From: Flavobacterium shii
Lineage (GTDB): Bacteria > Bacteroidota > Bacteroidia > Flavobacteriales > Flavobacteriaceae
Assembly: GCF_025847235.1 (NCBI RefSeq)
Contig: NZ_JAOZEW010000024.1
Location: forward strand, 31,932 to 95,931
Reading direction: 5' to 3'
DNA: 64,000 nucleotides
This document shows positions 50,482 through 60,042 of the stretch, one piece after another. A model generated the notes under the pieces. That model saw only the letters and a program-made list of their open reading frames with translations. It ran no database searches and was not told where the DNA came from. Within the stretch, counting starts at the first letter, position 1, and each line of letters begins with the position of its first letter. The translations under genes were made by a program, and so were the position numbers.

Positions 50482-51651
50482 ATGAAAAAAACTACCCTCA
50501 TTTTAATCTGCCTTTTTATCGTTTCTTTAGCCAAGGCACAAGAAAGAACAATCACAACTGCAGTGCCCTTTTTATTAGTAGCTGCCGACGCTAGAGCAGC
50601 AGGTATGGCCGACCAAGGTGTCGCCACATCTGTAGATGCTTTTTCTCAACAATGGAACCCCGCAAAATTTGCCTTCTCCGAAGACAAGCAGGGATTCTCC
50701 GTTAGTTATACCCCATATTTAACCGATTTGGTTAATGATGTATCGCTAGGACAACTTACTTATTTCAACAAAGTAAATGATAGAAGTGCATTTGCAGCGA
50801 GTTTTCGTTATTTTGGTTTCGGTGATATCGAATTACGATCAACTGATAGCCCAGATGAAGCAGTAAATATCGTTTCCCCAAATGAATTAGCCCTAGATGG
50901 ATCTTACTCTCTAAAATTAAGCGAAAAATTTTCGATGGCAGTAGCTGGACGATACATTCGTTCTAATTTAAAAATTGCTTCAGCCGATGTAGATGCATCC
51001 GCCGCAAGTTCTTTTGCAGTAGACATTGCAGGTTTCTATCAATCTGAAGAAATTGCTTATAATGATTTCAACGGAAGATGGAGAGGGGGATTCAACATCC
51101 AGAACTTAGGACCAAAAATAAAATACGATAGCGATGAACTTAATGCTAATTTCTTACCTGCTAATTTAAAAGTAGGTGGAGGTTTTGATTTCATTTTAGA
51201 CGACTACAACAAACTAGCTGTAGGTGTAGAATTTAGTAAACTACTGGTTCCAACACCTCAAAATCCAGATTTAAATGGAGATGGTGTTGTAACTCCGGAA
51301 GAAAGAAATCAAAACAACGAAGACTACCGATCAATAAGTTGGGTGTCTGGAGTTTTTAAATCTTTTGGAGATGCTCCGGGAGGTTTTAGCGAAGAACTAA
51401 AAGAGATTACTTATAGCATTGGTGCAGAATATATGTATCAGGATTCTTTTGCTTTCCGACTAGGTTATTTTCACGAAAGTCCAGAAAAAGGAGCTAGAAA
51501 ATTCTTTTCTCTAGGGGCAGGATTTAAATATAATGTCGTTAAAGTCGATGTTTCATATTTATTTTCTACTTCAAACGTAAAAAATCCACTAGAAAATACA
51601 CTTCGTTTCTCACTTACCTTTAACTTTGGCGACAAATACGAGGTATACTAA
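50482..51651 (+). CDS. porV: type IX secretion outer-membrane protein PorV
   Basis: 389 residues with a signal peptide (LILICLFIVSLAKAQ) and a FadL-like beta-barrel. Typical start: AVPFLLVAADARAAGMADQG, then SVDAFSQQWNPAKFAFSE. PorV shuttles exported cargo from the translocon to the PorU attachment site. It lies 37 bases after porU, one operon. The end TLRFSLTFNFGDKYEVY is the usual outer-membrane barrel ending, and a terminator follows. Confidence 0.96.
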   Translation: MKKTTLILICLFIVSLAKAQERTITTAVPFLLVAADARAAGMADQGVATSVDAFSQQWNPAKFAFSEDKQGFSVSYTPYLTDLVNDVSLGQLTYFNKVNDRSAFAASFRYFGFGDIELRSTDSPDEAVNIVSPNELALDGSYSLKLSEKFSMAVAGRYIRSNLKIASADVDASAASSFAVDIAGFYQSEEIAYNDFNGRWRGGFNIQNLGPKIKYDSDELNANFLPANLKVGGGFDFILDDYNKLAVGVEFSKLLVPTPQNPDLNGDGVVTPEERNQNNEDYRSISWVSGVFKSFGDAPGGFSEELKEITYSIGAEYMYQDSFAFRLGYFHESPEKGARKFFSLGAGFKYNVVKVDVSYLFSTSNVKNPLENTLRFSLTFNFGDKYEVY

Positions 51652-51675
51652 TATATAAAACAAATAAATTACAAC

Positions 51676-51713
51676 AATCCAAATTTCACATTTTAGAAAT
51701 TTGGATTTTTTTT
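51676..51713 (+). terminator. intrinsic terminator after porV
   Basis: AATCCAAATTTC pairs with GAAATTTGGATT and is followed by a run of T. Confidence 0.88.
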
Positions 51714-51725
51714 CCTAAATATATA

Positions 51726-52208
51726 ATGAAAGAAATATCAATAACAACGCAATTTTCAGTATTTGAATCTATCGAAGAACTTTCAAATGACATTCAAAAC
51801 TTAATGAACGAAGCAATCGCTATTCGCAAAAAAGCATATGCACCATATTCTAAATTTAGAGTTGGCGCAGCATTACTTTTAGATAATGGCAAAATTGTTT
51901 TAGGTTCAAATCAAGAAAATGCAGCATACCCTTCGGGACTTTGTGCAGAACGCGTGGCTATTTTTCACGCAGGTGCTATTTATCCTGATGCAAAAATTTT
52001 AAAAATTGCAATTACAGCTGCTTCCGATACAAATCAAACAAAAGCCCCTATTCCGCCATGTGGATCTTGCAGACAATCAATTGCAGAATACGAAATAAAA
52101 CAAGAAACCCCTATCGAAATTTATTTCATGGGAGAAATAGGTGTAATTTATCAATCGGCATCCCTAAAAAATTTACTTCCTTTTATGTTTGATAAAAAGT
52201 TCTTGTAA
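51726..52208 (+). CDS. cdd: cytidine deaminase
   Basis: A 160-residue pyrimidine-salvage enzyme that converts cytidine to uridine. Zinc site: the CAERVAIFHAG motif with its catalytic Glu, and PPCGSCRQ supplying two Cys. Preceded by APYSKFRVGAALL and NQENAAYPSGL, both diagnostic. The N-terminal 20 residues are the longer form seen in Bacteroidota. The gene stands just after the porV terminator and is followed by a spacer with a promoter for pdhA. Confidence 0.95.
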   Translation: MKEISITTQFSVFESIEELSNDIQNLMNEAIAIRKKAYAPYSKFRVGAALLLDNGKIVLGSNQENAAYPSGLCAERVAIFHAGAIYPDAKILKIAITAASDTNQTKAPIPPCGSCRQSIAEYEIKQETPIEIYFMGEIGVIYQSASLKNLLPFMFDKKFL

Positions 52209-52257
52209 AAAAAACCAAAAATTAGCTTTTAAATTTTAGTTCTTAGTAGGAATGTCT

Positions 52258-52265
52258 TATTTTTG
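52258..52265 (+). promoter_or_regulatory. pdhA promoter -7 element
   Basis: TATTTTTG fits TAnnTTTG, about 100 bases before pdhA; the leader includes a small CCCGACCCTTCGGG hairpin of unknown meaning. Confidence 0.5.
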
Positions 52266-52363
52266 CATCCCGACCCTTCGGGCGCAAATTTGTGGGAGGA
52301 AACTATTTTGCGTTATAGGCAACAATTGATAACAGAAACACTTTAGCAAAAGAAAGAATTCAG

Positions 52364-53362
52364 ATGAAAGAAGTTACAAAAGAGGTATATTTAAAGTGGT
52401 ATGAAGACATGCTACTTTGGAGAAAGTTTGAAGACAAACTAGCAGCATTGTACATCCAACAGAAAGTGAGAGGATTTCTTCACCTATATAATGGTCAAGA
52501 AGCTGTACTAGCTGGTGCATTGCATGTCATGGATTTGACAAAAGATAAAATGATAACTGCTTACAGAAATCACGTACAGCCAATTGGTATGGGTGTTGAC
52601 CCAAGACGTGTAATGGCTGAACTTTTAGGAAAAGCAACAGGAACATCTAAAGGAATGGGTGGATCTATGCATATTTTCTCAAAAGAACACCGTTTTTACG
52701 GAGGTCACGGAATTGTAGGTGGACAAATTCCTGTAGGAGCTGGTTTAGCTTTTGCAGATAAATATTTTGAAACTGGTGGTGTTACCATGACTTATTTTGG
52801 TGATGGTGCTGCTAGACAAGGTTCATTACACGAAGCTTTTAATATGGCTATGTTATGGAAATTACCTGTAGTATTTATTGTTGAAAACAATGGATATGCA
52901 ATGGGAACATCTGTAGAAAGAACAGCTAATCATACTGATATATGGAAACTTGGTTTAGGTTATGAAATGCCTTGCGGACCAGTTGATGGTATGAACCCTG
53001 TGAAAGTTGCAGAAGCTATGTATGAAGCAATCGAAAGAGCGCGTCGTGGTGATGGACCAACATTCCTGGAAATGAAAACATACCGTTACAGAGGACACTC
53101 TATGTCTGATGCGCAATTATACCGTTCAAAAGAAGAAGTTGAAGAGTACAAAAAAATTGACCCAATTACACAAGTTCTTGATGTAATTACGGATCAAAAA
53201 TTTGCAACAGAAGAAGAAATTGAAGCTATTGACCAAAGAGTTAAAGACTTAGTTGAAGAATGTGTGAAATTTGCAGAAGAATCTCCATATCCAGACTTAC
53301 AACAATTATATGATGTTGTTTATGCACAAGAAGACTATCCATTTACACCTCATAAACTATAA
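52364..53362 (+). CDS. pdhA: pyruvate dehydrogenase E1 component subunit alpha
   Basis: 332 residues. The thiamine-diphosphate/magnesium motif YFGDGAARQGSLHEAFNMA-VENNGYAMG is clear, as are the phospho-loop region YRYRGHSMSDAQLYRS and the N-terminal LWRKFEDKLAALYIQQ. With E1 beta, E2 and E3 it converts pyruvate to acetyl-CoA. The E2 gene follows by six bases; the beta subunit is not in this window, so it lies elsewhere on the chromosome. Confidence 0.96.
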   Translation: MKEVTKEVYLKWYEDMLLWRKFEDKLAALYIQQKVRGFLHLYNGQEAVLAGALHVMDLTKDKMITAYRNHVQPIGMGVDPRRVMAELLGKATGTSKGMGGSMHIFSKEHRFYGGHGIVGGQIPVGAGLAFADKYFETGGVTMTYFGDGAARQGSLHEAFNMAMLWKLPVVFIVENNGYAMGTSVERTANHTDIWKLGLGYEMPCGPVDGMNPVKVAEAMYEAIERARRGDGPTFLEMKTYRYRGHSMSDAQLYRSKEEVEEYKKIDPITQVLDVITDQKFATEEEIEAIDQRVKDLVEECVKFAEESPYPDLQQLYDVVYAQEDYPFTPHKL

Positions 53363-53368
53363 AATATT

Positions 53369-55006
53369 ATGGCGATAAAAGTAACAATGCCTCGTTTGAG
53401 CGATACTATGACGGAAGGAACGGTAGCGACTTGGCTTAAAAAAGTAGGCGACAAAATTAGCGAAGGTGATATCCTTGCTGAAATTGAAACAGATAAAGCA
53501 ACAATGGAATTTGAGTCTTTCAATGAAGGTACTCTTTTATATATAGGAATCCCTGCTGGAGAAACTGCTCCAGTAGATTCATTATTAGCAATTATAGGAA
53601 ACGAAGGCGAAGATGTTACTGCATTAATCGCTGGAGATGCTGCTCCTAAAGCTTCGGAACCAAAAGCTGAAACTCCTGCCGCAAATACAGAAGCTCCTGC
53701 TCCTGCAAAAGCTGCAACTGAATTACCAAAAGGTGTTATAGTTGTAACTATGCCACGTTTGAGCGATACAATGACCGAAGGAACAGTAGCAACTTGGTTG
53801 AAAAAAGTAGGTGATGCTGTTGCTGAAGGTGATATTCTTGCTGAAATCGAAACAGACAAAGCAACAATGGAATTTGAGTCTTTCAACGAAGGAACATTAT
53901 TATACATTGGCATTCAAGAAGGAAACACAGCTCCTGTTGATAGTCTATTAGCTATAATCGGACCTGCTGGAACTGATATTTCTGGTATTGCTGACAATTA
54001 TACTGCCGGAGGAACTACAACTGCAAGTACTCCTGCAACTGAAGAAAAAGCTGCTCCTGCCGCTGAAAAAGCAACGGAAACTGTTGCTGAAACTTCAAAC
54101 GGAAGAATTTTAGCTTCGCCATTAGCGAAGAAAATCGCTTCTGATAAAGGAATCCAATTAACTCAGGTTAAAGGTTCTGGAGAAAACGGACGTATCGTAA
54201 AAAGTGATATCGAAAACTTTACTCCATCTGTACAAGCACAACCAGCTTCAACAGCAACTGCTGCTGCGCCAAAAGCTGAAACTGCTGCTCCTGCTGCACC
54301 AAAAGTATTTGTTCCTGCTGGAGAAGTTTTCACCGAAGAGATCAAAAACTCTCAAATGCGTAAAATTATCGCTAAACGTCTTGCGGAATCATTATTTACT
54401 GCACCTCACTACAACTTAGTGATCGAAGTAACTATGGATGATGCAATGGCTTCAAGAGCGACAATCAATACCGTTCCAGATACAAAAGTATCTTTTAACG
54501 ATATGGTAATTAAAGCTTGTGCTTTGGCATTGAAAAAACATCCAAAAATTAACTCACAGTGGAAAGAAGATGCTATCATCATCAACCACCATGTAAATAT
54601 TGGTGTTGCTGTAGCTGTTGAAGACGGATTGGTAGTTCCTGTATTGAAATTTACAGATGCTATGAGTTTATCTCAAATTGGAGCTAGCGTAAGAGATCTT
54701 GCCGGAAGAGCTAAAAACAAAAAACTTGGACCACAAGAAATGGAAGGAAGTACTTTTACAGTATCTAACCTTGGAATGTTTGGTATTACAGAATTCAATT
54801 CTATCATAAACCAACCAAACTCTGCAATCTTATCTGTAGGTGCAATCGTAGAGAAACCAGTAGTTAAAAACGGTCAAATTGTAGTAGGAAACACAATGAT
54901 GTTATCATTGGCTTGTGACCATAGAACAATTGATGGTGCAACTGGTGCTCAATTTTTACAAACATTGAAACAATATATCGAAAGCCCAGTTACTATGTTG
55001 GCATAA
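53369..55006 (+). CDS. pdhC: dihydrolipoyl acetyltransferase (pyruvate dehydrogenase E2)
   Basis: 545 residues: two near-identical N-terminal lipoyl domains (about residues 4-80 and 126-203, each with ETDKATMEFESF and its lipoyl-Lys), Ala/Pro/Glu-rich linkers, a peripheral-subunit-binding domain (ILASPLAKKIASDKGIQLTQ), and the catalytic domain from about 325 with CDHRTIDGATGAQFLQ. E2 swings acetyl groups between E1 and CoA and forms the core of the complex. It follows pdhA by six bases and is closed by a strong terminator. Confidence 0.97.
   Translation: MAIKVTMPRLSDTMTEGTVATWLKKVGDKISEGDILAEIETDKATMEFESFNEGTLLYIGIPAGETAPVDSLLAIIGNEGEDVTALIAGDAAPKASEPKAETPAANTEAPAPAKAATELPKGVIVVTMPRLSDTMTEGTVATWLKKVGDAVAEGDILAEIETDKATMEFESFNEGTLLYIGIQEGNTAPVDSLLAIIGPAGTDISGIADNYTAGGTTTASTPATEEKAAPAAEKATETVAETSNGRILASPLAKKIASDKGIQLTQVKGSGENGRIVKSDIENFTPSVQAQPASTATAAAPKAETAAPAAPKVFVPAGEVFTEEIKNSQMRKIIAKRLAESLFTAPHYNLVIEVTMDDAMASRATINTVPDTKVSFNDMVIKACALALKKHPKINSQWKEDAIIINHHVNIGVAVAVEDGLVVPVLKFTDAMSLSQIGASVRDLAGRAKNKKLGPQEMEGSTFTVSNLGMFGITEFNSIINQPNSAILSVGAIVEKPVVKNGQIVVGNTMMLSLACDHRTIDGATGAQFLQTLKQYIESPVTMLA
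53378..53980 (+). repeat. tandem lipoyl-domain duplication inside pdhC
   Basis: The two lipoyl-domain coding segments are related throughout and share a 30-base identical stretch around the lipoyl-lysine codons. At protein level only about nine of 78 residues differ, so the duplication is recent or kept similar by gene conversion. Confidence 0.85.
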
Positions 55007-55025
55007 TTCGTTATTATTTTATATT

Positions 55026-55062
55026 AAAAATCCCATTTTGAACTTTCAAAATGGGATTTTTT
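55026..55062 (+). terminator. pdhC intrinsic terminator
   Basis: AAAAATCCCATTTTGAA pairs with TTCAAAATGGGATTTTT across a two-base centre, followed by T residues. Confidence 0.9.
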
Positions 55063-55098
55063 CATTTAATTTACATTTTAAATCAATTTTTTATAAAA

Positions 55099-56946
55099 AT
55101 GAAAAAAATATATCTACTAACCATTTTCTTGACAGCATTAGCTTGTCAGAAAAAAACAGAAACTGAAAAAGCTACAACAGTTAAAGATGAGCACTCTTAC
55201 TCAAAACCAGATCTTGCCGTTGTAAAACATTTAGACCTTGACATCAATGTTAATTTTGAAACACAATCAATTTCAGGAAAAGCATCTTGGCAAATTGACA
55301 ATATCAGCAAAGGCAACGAAATTATCTTTGACGAAAACACTCTTAACATCACTAAAGTAACTTTGGGAGATGAAGAAAAAGAAACCAAATTCGAACTAGG
55401 AAAAGACGTTGAATTCCACGGAAAACCACTTCATATTACAATTGAACCAAATACAACCAAAGTAAATATCTACTACAGCACAAGCAAAGACGCTGTAGCA
55501 TTACAATGGCTAAAACCTGCGCAAACGGCCGACAAAAAGAAACCGTTCCTTTTCTCTCAAGGAGAAAGCATTTGGTCTCGTACCTGGATTCCGTGTCAAG
55601 ACTCTCCATCAATTCGTTTTACTTATAATGCAAAAGTTACAGTTCCAAAAGATTTAATGGCCGTTATGAGTGCCGTTAATCCGCAAAATAAAAACGATAC
55701 AGGAGTGTATACATTTAAACAAGACAAAGCAATACCATCTTACTTAATGGCAATTGCAGTTGGAGATATCGAATTTCAATCAATTGATAATAGAACTGGA
55801 GTTTACGCAGAACCATCAATGCTAAAAAAATCGGCTTGGGAATTTGCTGAACTTGGAAAAATGGTTGTTGCAGCCGAAAAACTTTATGGTCCATACCGTT
55901 GGGGACGTTACGATGTATTAGTTTTACCACCTAGTTTCCCTTATGGCGGAATGGAAAACCCTAACTTAACATTCCTAACTCCTGGTGTTATTGCAGGAGA
56001 CCGTTCTTTAACTAGCTTATTAGCGCATGAATTAGGACATAGCTGGAGTGGTAATCTGGTTACCAATGCAACTTGGGATGACATTTGGCTTAATGAAGGT
56101 TTTACAACTTATGTAGAACACCGAATTGGCGAAGAAATTTTCGGCAAAAAAGAAGCAGAAATGCAAGATGTAATAAGTCGTAAAGAACTAGATGACAACA
56201 TAGCTGAATATGGAAATACCAATCCAGATACCCGTTTAAAAGTATCTCTTACAGGAAGAAACCCAGATGACGGAATAAGCCAAATTCCATACGTAAAAGG
56301 ATATGAGTTTTTAAAAGTAATTGAACATGCGGCTGGACGTGAGAAATTTGATGCTTTTATTAAGAATTATTTCAATGCACATGCTTTCCAATCTATTACA
56401 ACAGAAGATTTTTTGAAATATTATAACGAAAACCTTATAAAGGGAGACAAAACTCTTGCAGATAAAATAAAAGCAGAAGATTGGATTTATAAACCTGGCG
56501 TACCATCAAACATTACTTCTGTTTCTTCTGCAGATTTTACCGCAATAGACAGTATTCAAAAAAACTGGAGAAAAACCGGAATTAAAGGATTAAGTCAAAA
56601 AATAAAATCAACAACAGAAAAGCAGCATTTCATAGATTATCTTCCCGAAGACATTACTCCTAAAGAAATGGCTGATATAGATGCAGAATTTAACTTTACA
56701 AAAGGTGGTAATTTTGTTATAAAACGTCAATGGTTTGTACCTGCTATTCGTCATCATTACACTGTTGCATATCCTGCAATAGAACAGTTTATGATCGCTA
56801 CTAGCAGAACCGGTTCATTAATGACACTATATAAAGAAATGGTAAAAACTCCAGAAGGAAAAATTTGGGCTAAACAAATTTTTGAAAAAGCAAAATCTGG
56901 TTATCACGCTACAACAGTTCAAGCTGTTGAAGGTGTTTTAAAATAG
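55099..56946 (+). CDS. M1 family metallopeptidase (leukotriene A4 hydrolase-like lipoprotein)
   Basis: 615 residues from ATG at 55099; the longer frame begins inside the pdhC terminator. The lipoprotein signal MKKIYLLTIFLTALAC has its Cys at 16. A zinc site HELGHSW (about residue 310) with the downstream NEGFTTYVE, and the substrate motif GGMENPNLTFL, place it in the M1 aminopeptidase family. The C-terminal helical domain makes it close to leukotriene A4 hydrolase-type enzymes. It probably trims N-terminal residues of peptides in the periplasm. Confidence 0.93.
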   Translation: MKKIYLLTIFLTALACQKKTETEKATTVKDEHSYSKPDLAVVKHLDLDINVNFETQSISGKASWQIDNISKGNEIIFDENTLNITKVTLGDEEKETKFELGKDVEFHGKPLHITIEPNTTKVNIYYSTSKDAVALQWLKPAQTADKKKPFLFSQGESIWSRTWIPCQDSPSIRFTYNAKVTVPKDLMAVMSAVNPQNKNDTGVYTFKQDKAIPSYLMAIAVGDIEFQSIDNRTGVYAEPSMLKKSAWEFAELGKMVVAAEKLYGPYRWGRYDVLVLPPSFPYGGMENPNLTFLTPGVIAGDRSLTSLLAHELGHSWSGNLVTNATWDDIWLNEGFTTYVEHRIGEEIFGKKEAEMQDVISRKELDDNIAEYGNTNPDTRLKVSLTGRNPDDGISQIPYVKGYEFLKVIEHAAGREKFDAFIKNYFNAHAFQSITTEDFLKYYNENLIKGDKTLADKIKAEDWIYKPGVPSNITSVSSADFTAIDSIQKNWRKTGIKGLSQKIKSTTEKQHFIDYLPEDITPKEMADIDAEFNFTKGGNFVIKRQWFVPAIRHHYTVAYPAIEQFMIATSRTGSLMTLYKEMVKTPEGKIWAKQIFEKAKSGYHATTVQAVEGVLK

Positions 56947-57024
56947 TATTCAGTCGCGACTTTCAGCTTGTAACCTATTGGTTAATGTGACTAAAAACTG
57001 AGAATGTAAACCAAAAATTCACTT

Positions 57025-57055
57025 CCCCGATTACGTAAGTAATCGGGGATTTTTT
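57025..57055 (+). terminator. intrinsic terminator after M1 peptidase
   Basis: CCCCGATTAC-GTAA-GTAATCGGGG followed by ATTTTTTT. Confidence 0.92.
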
Positions 57056-57183
57056 TATTTTAAAAAAACTTAGGAAAATTATCCATTACATAACGTCAAT
57101 TCTCCATGTTCTAAAATTACTCATCGTCGCATCTTTGTAATGTCAAAAGACAATAAATAATTATAACATAAAAACGAAATAAG

Positions 57184-57735
57184 ATGACACGATTAACAGC
57201 ATTAAATCCAGAAGAAGCAACAGGAAAAACAAAAGAATTATTCAATGCCGTACAAGCTAAATTAGGAGTCATTCCTAACATGATGAGAACAATGGGGAAT
57301 TCTCCAGCCATATTAGAAGGATATTTAAATTTAAGTGGCGCTTTAAGTCACGGAAAATTAAGCGCAAAAACTGGCGAATTATTAGCCTTAGCAATTTCAG
57401 AAAGTAATTCTTGCGATTATTGCTTAGCCGCTCATACTTTCATCGGAGAAAAATTAGCAAAAGCCACACCAGAAGTTTTACACGCGGCCAGAAAAGGAAA
57501 TTCTACAGATGCAAAAACTAATGCAATTTTACAATTTGCAAAAACTTTAATAAGTAAAAATGGTATAGTAAACGATGAAGACGTCAATAAAGTAAAAAAT
57601 GCAGGAGTATCAGATGCTGAAATTTCAGAAATAGTTGGGCATGTTGCTTTAAACATTTTAACAAACTATTTCAATAACACAGCAAATACCGAAATTGATT
57701 TTCCAACAGTTCCAAGCCTAGAGTTTCAAAAATAA
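57184..57735 (+). CDS. carboxymuconolactone decarboxylase/AhpD-like family protein
   Basis: A 183-residue all-helical protein of the AhpD-like fold. The active-site motif is SCDYCLAAHTFIGEKL, with the CxxC followed by His that gives alkylhydroperoxidase activity in relatives. The peroxidase-related family start is EEATGKTKELFNAVQAKLG. It may reduce peroxides with a thiol partner. An AraC regulator gene follows on the same strand 78 bases later and is likely to control it. Confidence 0.9.
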   Translation: MTRLTALNPEEATGKTKELFNAVQAKLGVIPNMMRTMGNSPAILEGYLNLSGALSHGKLSAKTGELLALAISESNSCDYCLAAHTFIGEKLAKATPEVLHAARKGNSTDAKTNAILQFAKTLISKNGIVNDEDVNKVKNAGVSDAEISEIVGHVALNILTNYFNNTANTEIDFPTVPSLEFQK

Positions 57736-57813
57736 CTTAGATAAAAACAATTCCCAAAGATAGTTATGGTCTATTTCATAACTATCTTTATATTTTGAAA
57801 AACAACCTAAACT

Positions 57814-58692
57814 ATGAGCAGTCAAAATATTTTTACGCTAATTAATCCACAAAATGGCAACCTTGCATTCAAATTATTTTCATTCTATAACAATAGTCAT
57901 TTTGATCATTTACAACGTAATAATTATTTTTCTTTAATATGGATAACCAAAGGTAAGGGCAAAGTAAAAGCTGATTTTGCTGAGCATCATTTTGAAGAAA
58001 ACTCACTCTTAGCCTTTTCTCCTTATCAGCCATTTATGTTATGCGTAAGTGACCCAATTGAAGGAATTGCGATTCATTTTCATCCTGATTTCTATTGTAT
58101 TCACATGCATCAAAAAGAAGTTTCCTGTAATGGCATTTTATTCAATAATGTATATGAGCCACCATTTACTCTTATTACAGAACAAGCAGCCGAAACTTTT
58201 CGAATGGTTTTAGATCAAATGAAAAGTGAAATTCAAAACGCAGAATTAGCACAATACGAATCATTGATTTCCTACTTAAAGATATTTTTAATCACAGCAT
58301 CCAGACTAAAAAATCAGCAATTACAAGGAACAAAATCAGTTCCAGATTCTAAAGAGCCTTTTATACTTCAAAATTTAAAAGATGCAATCGAAGATAATTT
58401 CAAAACTAAACATTCCGCAGGAAATTATGCCGCAATGCTAAATATCTCACCGAAAGCCCTAGCCAAGTTGTCAAAAAATTATTTCAACAAAACCCTTACT
58501 GATCTTATAGCTGAAAGAATTATCATTGAAGCAAAAAGAGAATTATATTTAACAAATAAAACCGTAAAAGAAATTGCTTATGAATTAGGATATGATGATG
58601 AACATTATTTTAGTCGATTCTTTAAAACCAATGCCGATGTTTCGCCACAAATATATCGAGAAACTGTAGGTTTTGGTAAAGAAGAAGCCTAA
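57814..58692 (+). CDS. AraC family transcriptional regulator
   Basis: 292 residues: an N-terminal cupin-like sensor domain (YFSLIWITKGKGKVKADF, AFSPYQPFMLC) and a C-terminal AraC helix-turn-helix pair (AAMLNISPKALAKLSKNYF, AYELGYDDEHYFSRFFKTN). It likely regulates the AhpD-like gene upstream. Its stop overlaps the stop of the convergent glycosyltransferase gene by a few bases. Confidence 0.9.
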   Translation: MSSQNIFTLINPQNGNLAFKLFSFYNNSHFDHLQRNNYFSLIWITKGKGKVKADFAEHHFEENSLLAFSPYQPFMLCVSDPIEGIAIHFHPDFYCIHMHQKEVSCNGILFNNVYEPPFTLITEQAAETFRMVLDQMKSEIQNAELAQYESLISYLKIFLITASRLKNQQLQGTKSVPDSKEPFILQNLKDAIEDNFKTKHSAGNYAAMLNISPKALAKLSKNYFNKTLTDLIAERIIIEAKRELYLTNKTVKEIAYELGYDDEHYFSRFFKTNADVSPQIYRETVGFGKEEA

Positions 58693-59933
58693 CTCTTATT
58701 TTTAGCTTCAATCCATTTAGACATATACTTTGTACTCTTCAAAGTATGATATTGCAACATACTACCCATAAAATTATTATGTCGATGAGATTTCAAATTA
58801 GATTGTAAATAAAAAATTGTTTCTATAAAATCCGTTGCAAAATTATCTTTTAAATAACGTGCATTAATAATTTCGATTCCTTTTATTTGAGCTTCACTCC
58901 ACAAATTTTTATCTTGATATAATTCTACAGCAGCCTTAGCAAAATCTTCAGCATCATCAACAATAAAACCATTCCAAGGTAAATCACCATTCATCGCTTC
59001 CGCACCTATTGTTGTGGTTACACTTGGTGTTCCAGATTGCATGGCTTCAACGAGTTTCCCTTTTAGCCCCGCACCAAAACGTATTGGAGCTAAAACCACA
59101 CGTGATTTCCGTACTACTTCCTGAGCATTATCTGCACGACCCATAATATAAAAACCACTTTTAGGATGATGTAATTGCAATACCTTTTGTGAAGGATAAG
59201 CGCCATAAACTTTCAAAGCCGCTTCTGGCAATTCTTTTTTTATCAAAGGCCAAATTGTTTCTTTTAAATATTGAACGGTATTCCAATTAGGTTCATGCAA
59301 AAAATTACCGATGAAGATAAAATCAGTTCTTACTTCAAAAGTGGGCAATGCTTTTAATATATCTTCAGAAATTGGATTCAATAAAAAAGGTAAATAATAT
59401 AATAAAGCAGTATCGATTTTAAATACCGATTCTAATAATTCCATCTCAAACTCAGAAATCATCAACGACAAATCACAACGCAGAATACTAGCTATTTCCC
59501 TCTTTGCAACTTCTTCTAAAAATAAATCGCTAACTACAAAACTTCTATTTTCTTTGAATGCTTTTTGGCGGGCTTGGCGTAAACAATGCAAATCCTCAGT
59601 ATCCAAAATTCGCAATGCATCAGGACAATTTTCAGAGACACGCCAACCAAACTGTTCTTCAATCATAAATCGATCAAACAAAACAATAGATGGATTCAGC
59701 TCTTTTATAAAATCATCAAAACTAGAACAATTTAAAGCAATAGATTTTTTTTTAATTCCTAATACTTCAAGATCAATCATAAAATCACTGTCCAAAGCAG
59801 GACTTGCAAATGTAATATCAAATCCCCATTCCTGAAAAATTGAAATTAATTGCATCATTCTTCCTCCTGCTGCCGATGAATTAGGCTCTGGCCATACAAA
59901 ACCAATAATTAAAAGCTTTTTAAGCTCACTCAT
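58689..59933 (-). CDS. GT4-like glycosyltransferase
   Basis: A 414-residue GT-B fold protein. N-terminal domain: KLLIIGFVWPEPNSSAAGGRM; C-terminal domain: FIGNFLHEPNWNTVQYLKE, VLAPIRFGAGLKGKLVEAMQ and SGTPSVTTTIGAEA, typical of group 1 glycosyltransferases that use a nucleotide sugar. The acceptor is unknown; it may modify a surface polysaccharide or protein. It is a single gene, converging on the AraC gene with overlapping stops. Confidence 0.9.
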   Translation of the reverse strand: MSELKKLLIIGFVWPEPNSSAAGGRMMQLISIFQEWGFDITFASPALDSDFMIDLEVLGIKKKSIALNCSSFDDFIKELNPSIVLFDRFMIEEQFGWRVSENCPDALRILDTEDLHCLRQARQKAFKENRSFVVSDLFLEEVAKREIASILRCDLSLMISEFEMELLESVFKIDTALLYYLPFLLNPISEDILKALPTFEVRTDFIFIGNFLHEPNWNTVQYLKETIWPLIKKELPEAALKVYGAYPSQKVLQLHHPKSGFYIMGRADNAQEVVRKSRVVLAPIRFGAGLKGKLVEAMQSGTPSVTTTIGAEAMNGDLPWNGFIVDDAEDFAKAAVELYQDKNLWSEAQIKGIEIINARYLKDNFATDFIETIFYLQSNLKSHRHNNFMGSMLQYHTLKSTKYMSKWIEAKNKS

Positions 59934-60014
59934 ACCTTATTTTATTTCTAGTACAAAATAATACTATTTAAGCCGCAATATCATCAATAAATCTAAAAAT
60001 CAGGAATAAAACAC

Positions 60015-60022
60015 TAATTTTG
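60015..60022 (+). promoter_or_regulatory. miaE promoter -7 element
   Basis: TAATTTTG fits TAnnTTTG, 21 bases before the miaE ATG. Confidence 0.5.
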
Positions 60023-60042
60023 TAAGTTATAAATACAATATC

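Noticed and set aside
53350..53913. A 187-residue minus-strand open frame with internal repeats
   Set aside because: It is antisense to the duplicated lipoyl domains; its repeats only mirror those of pdhC.
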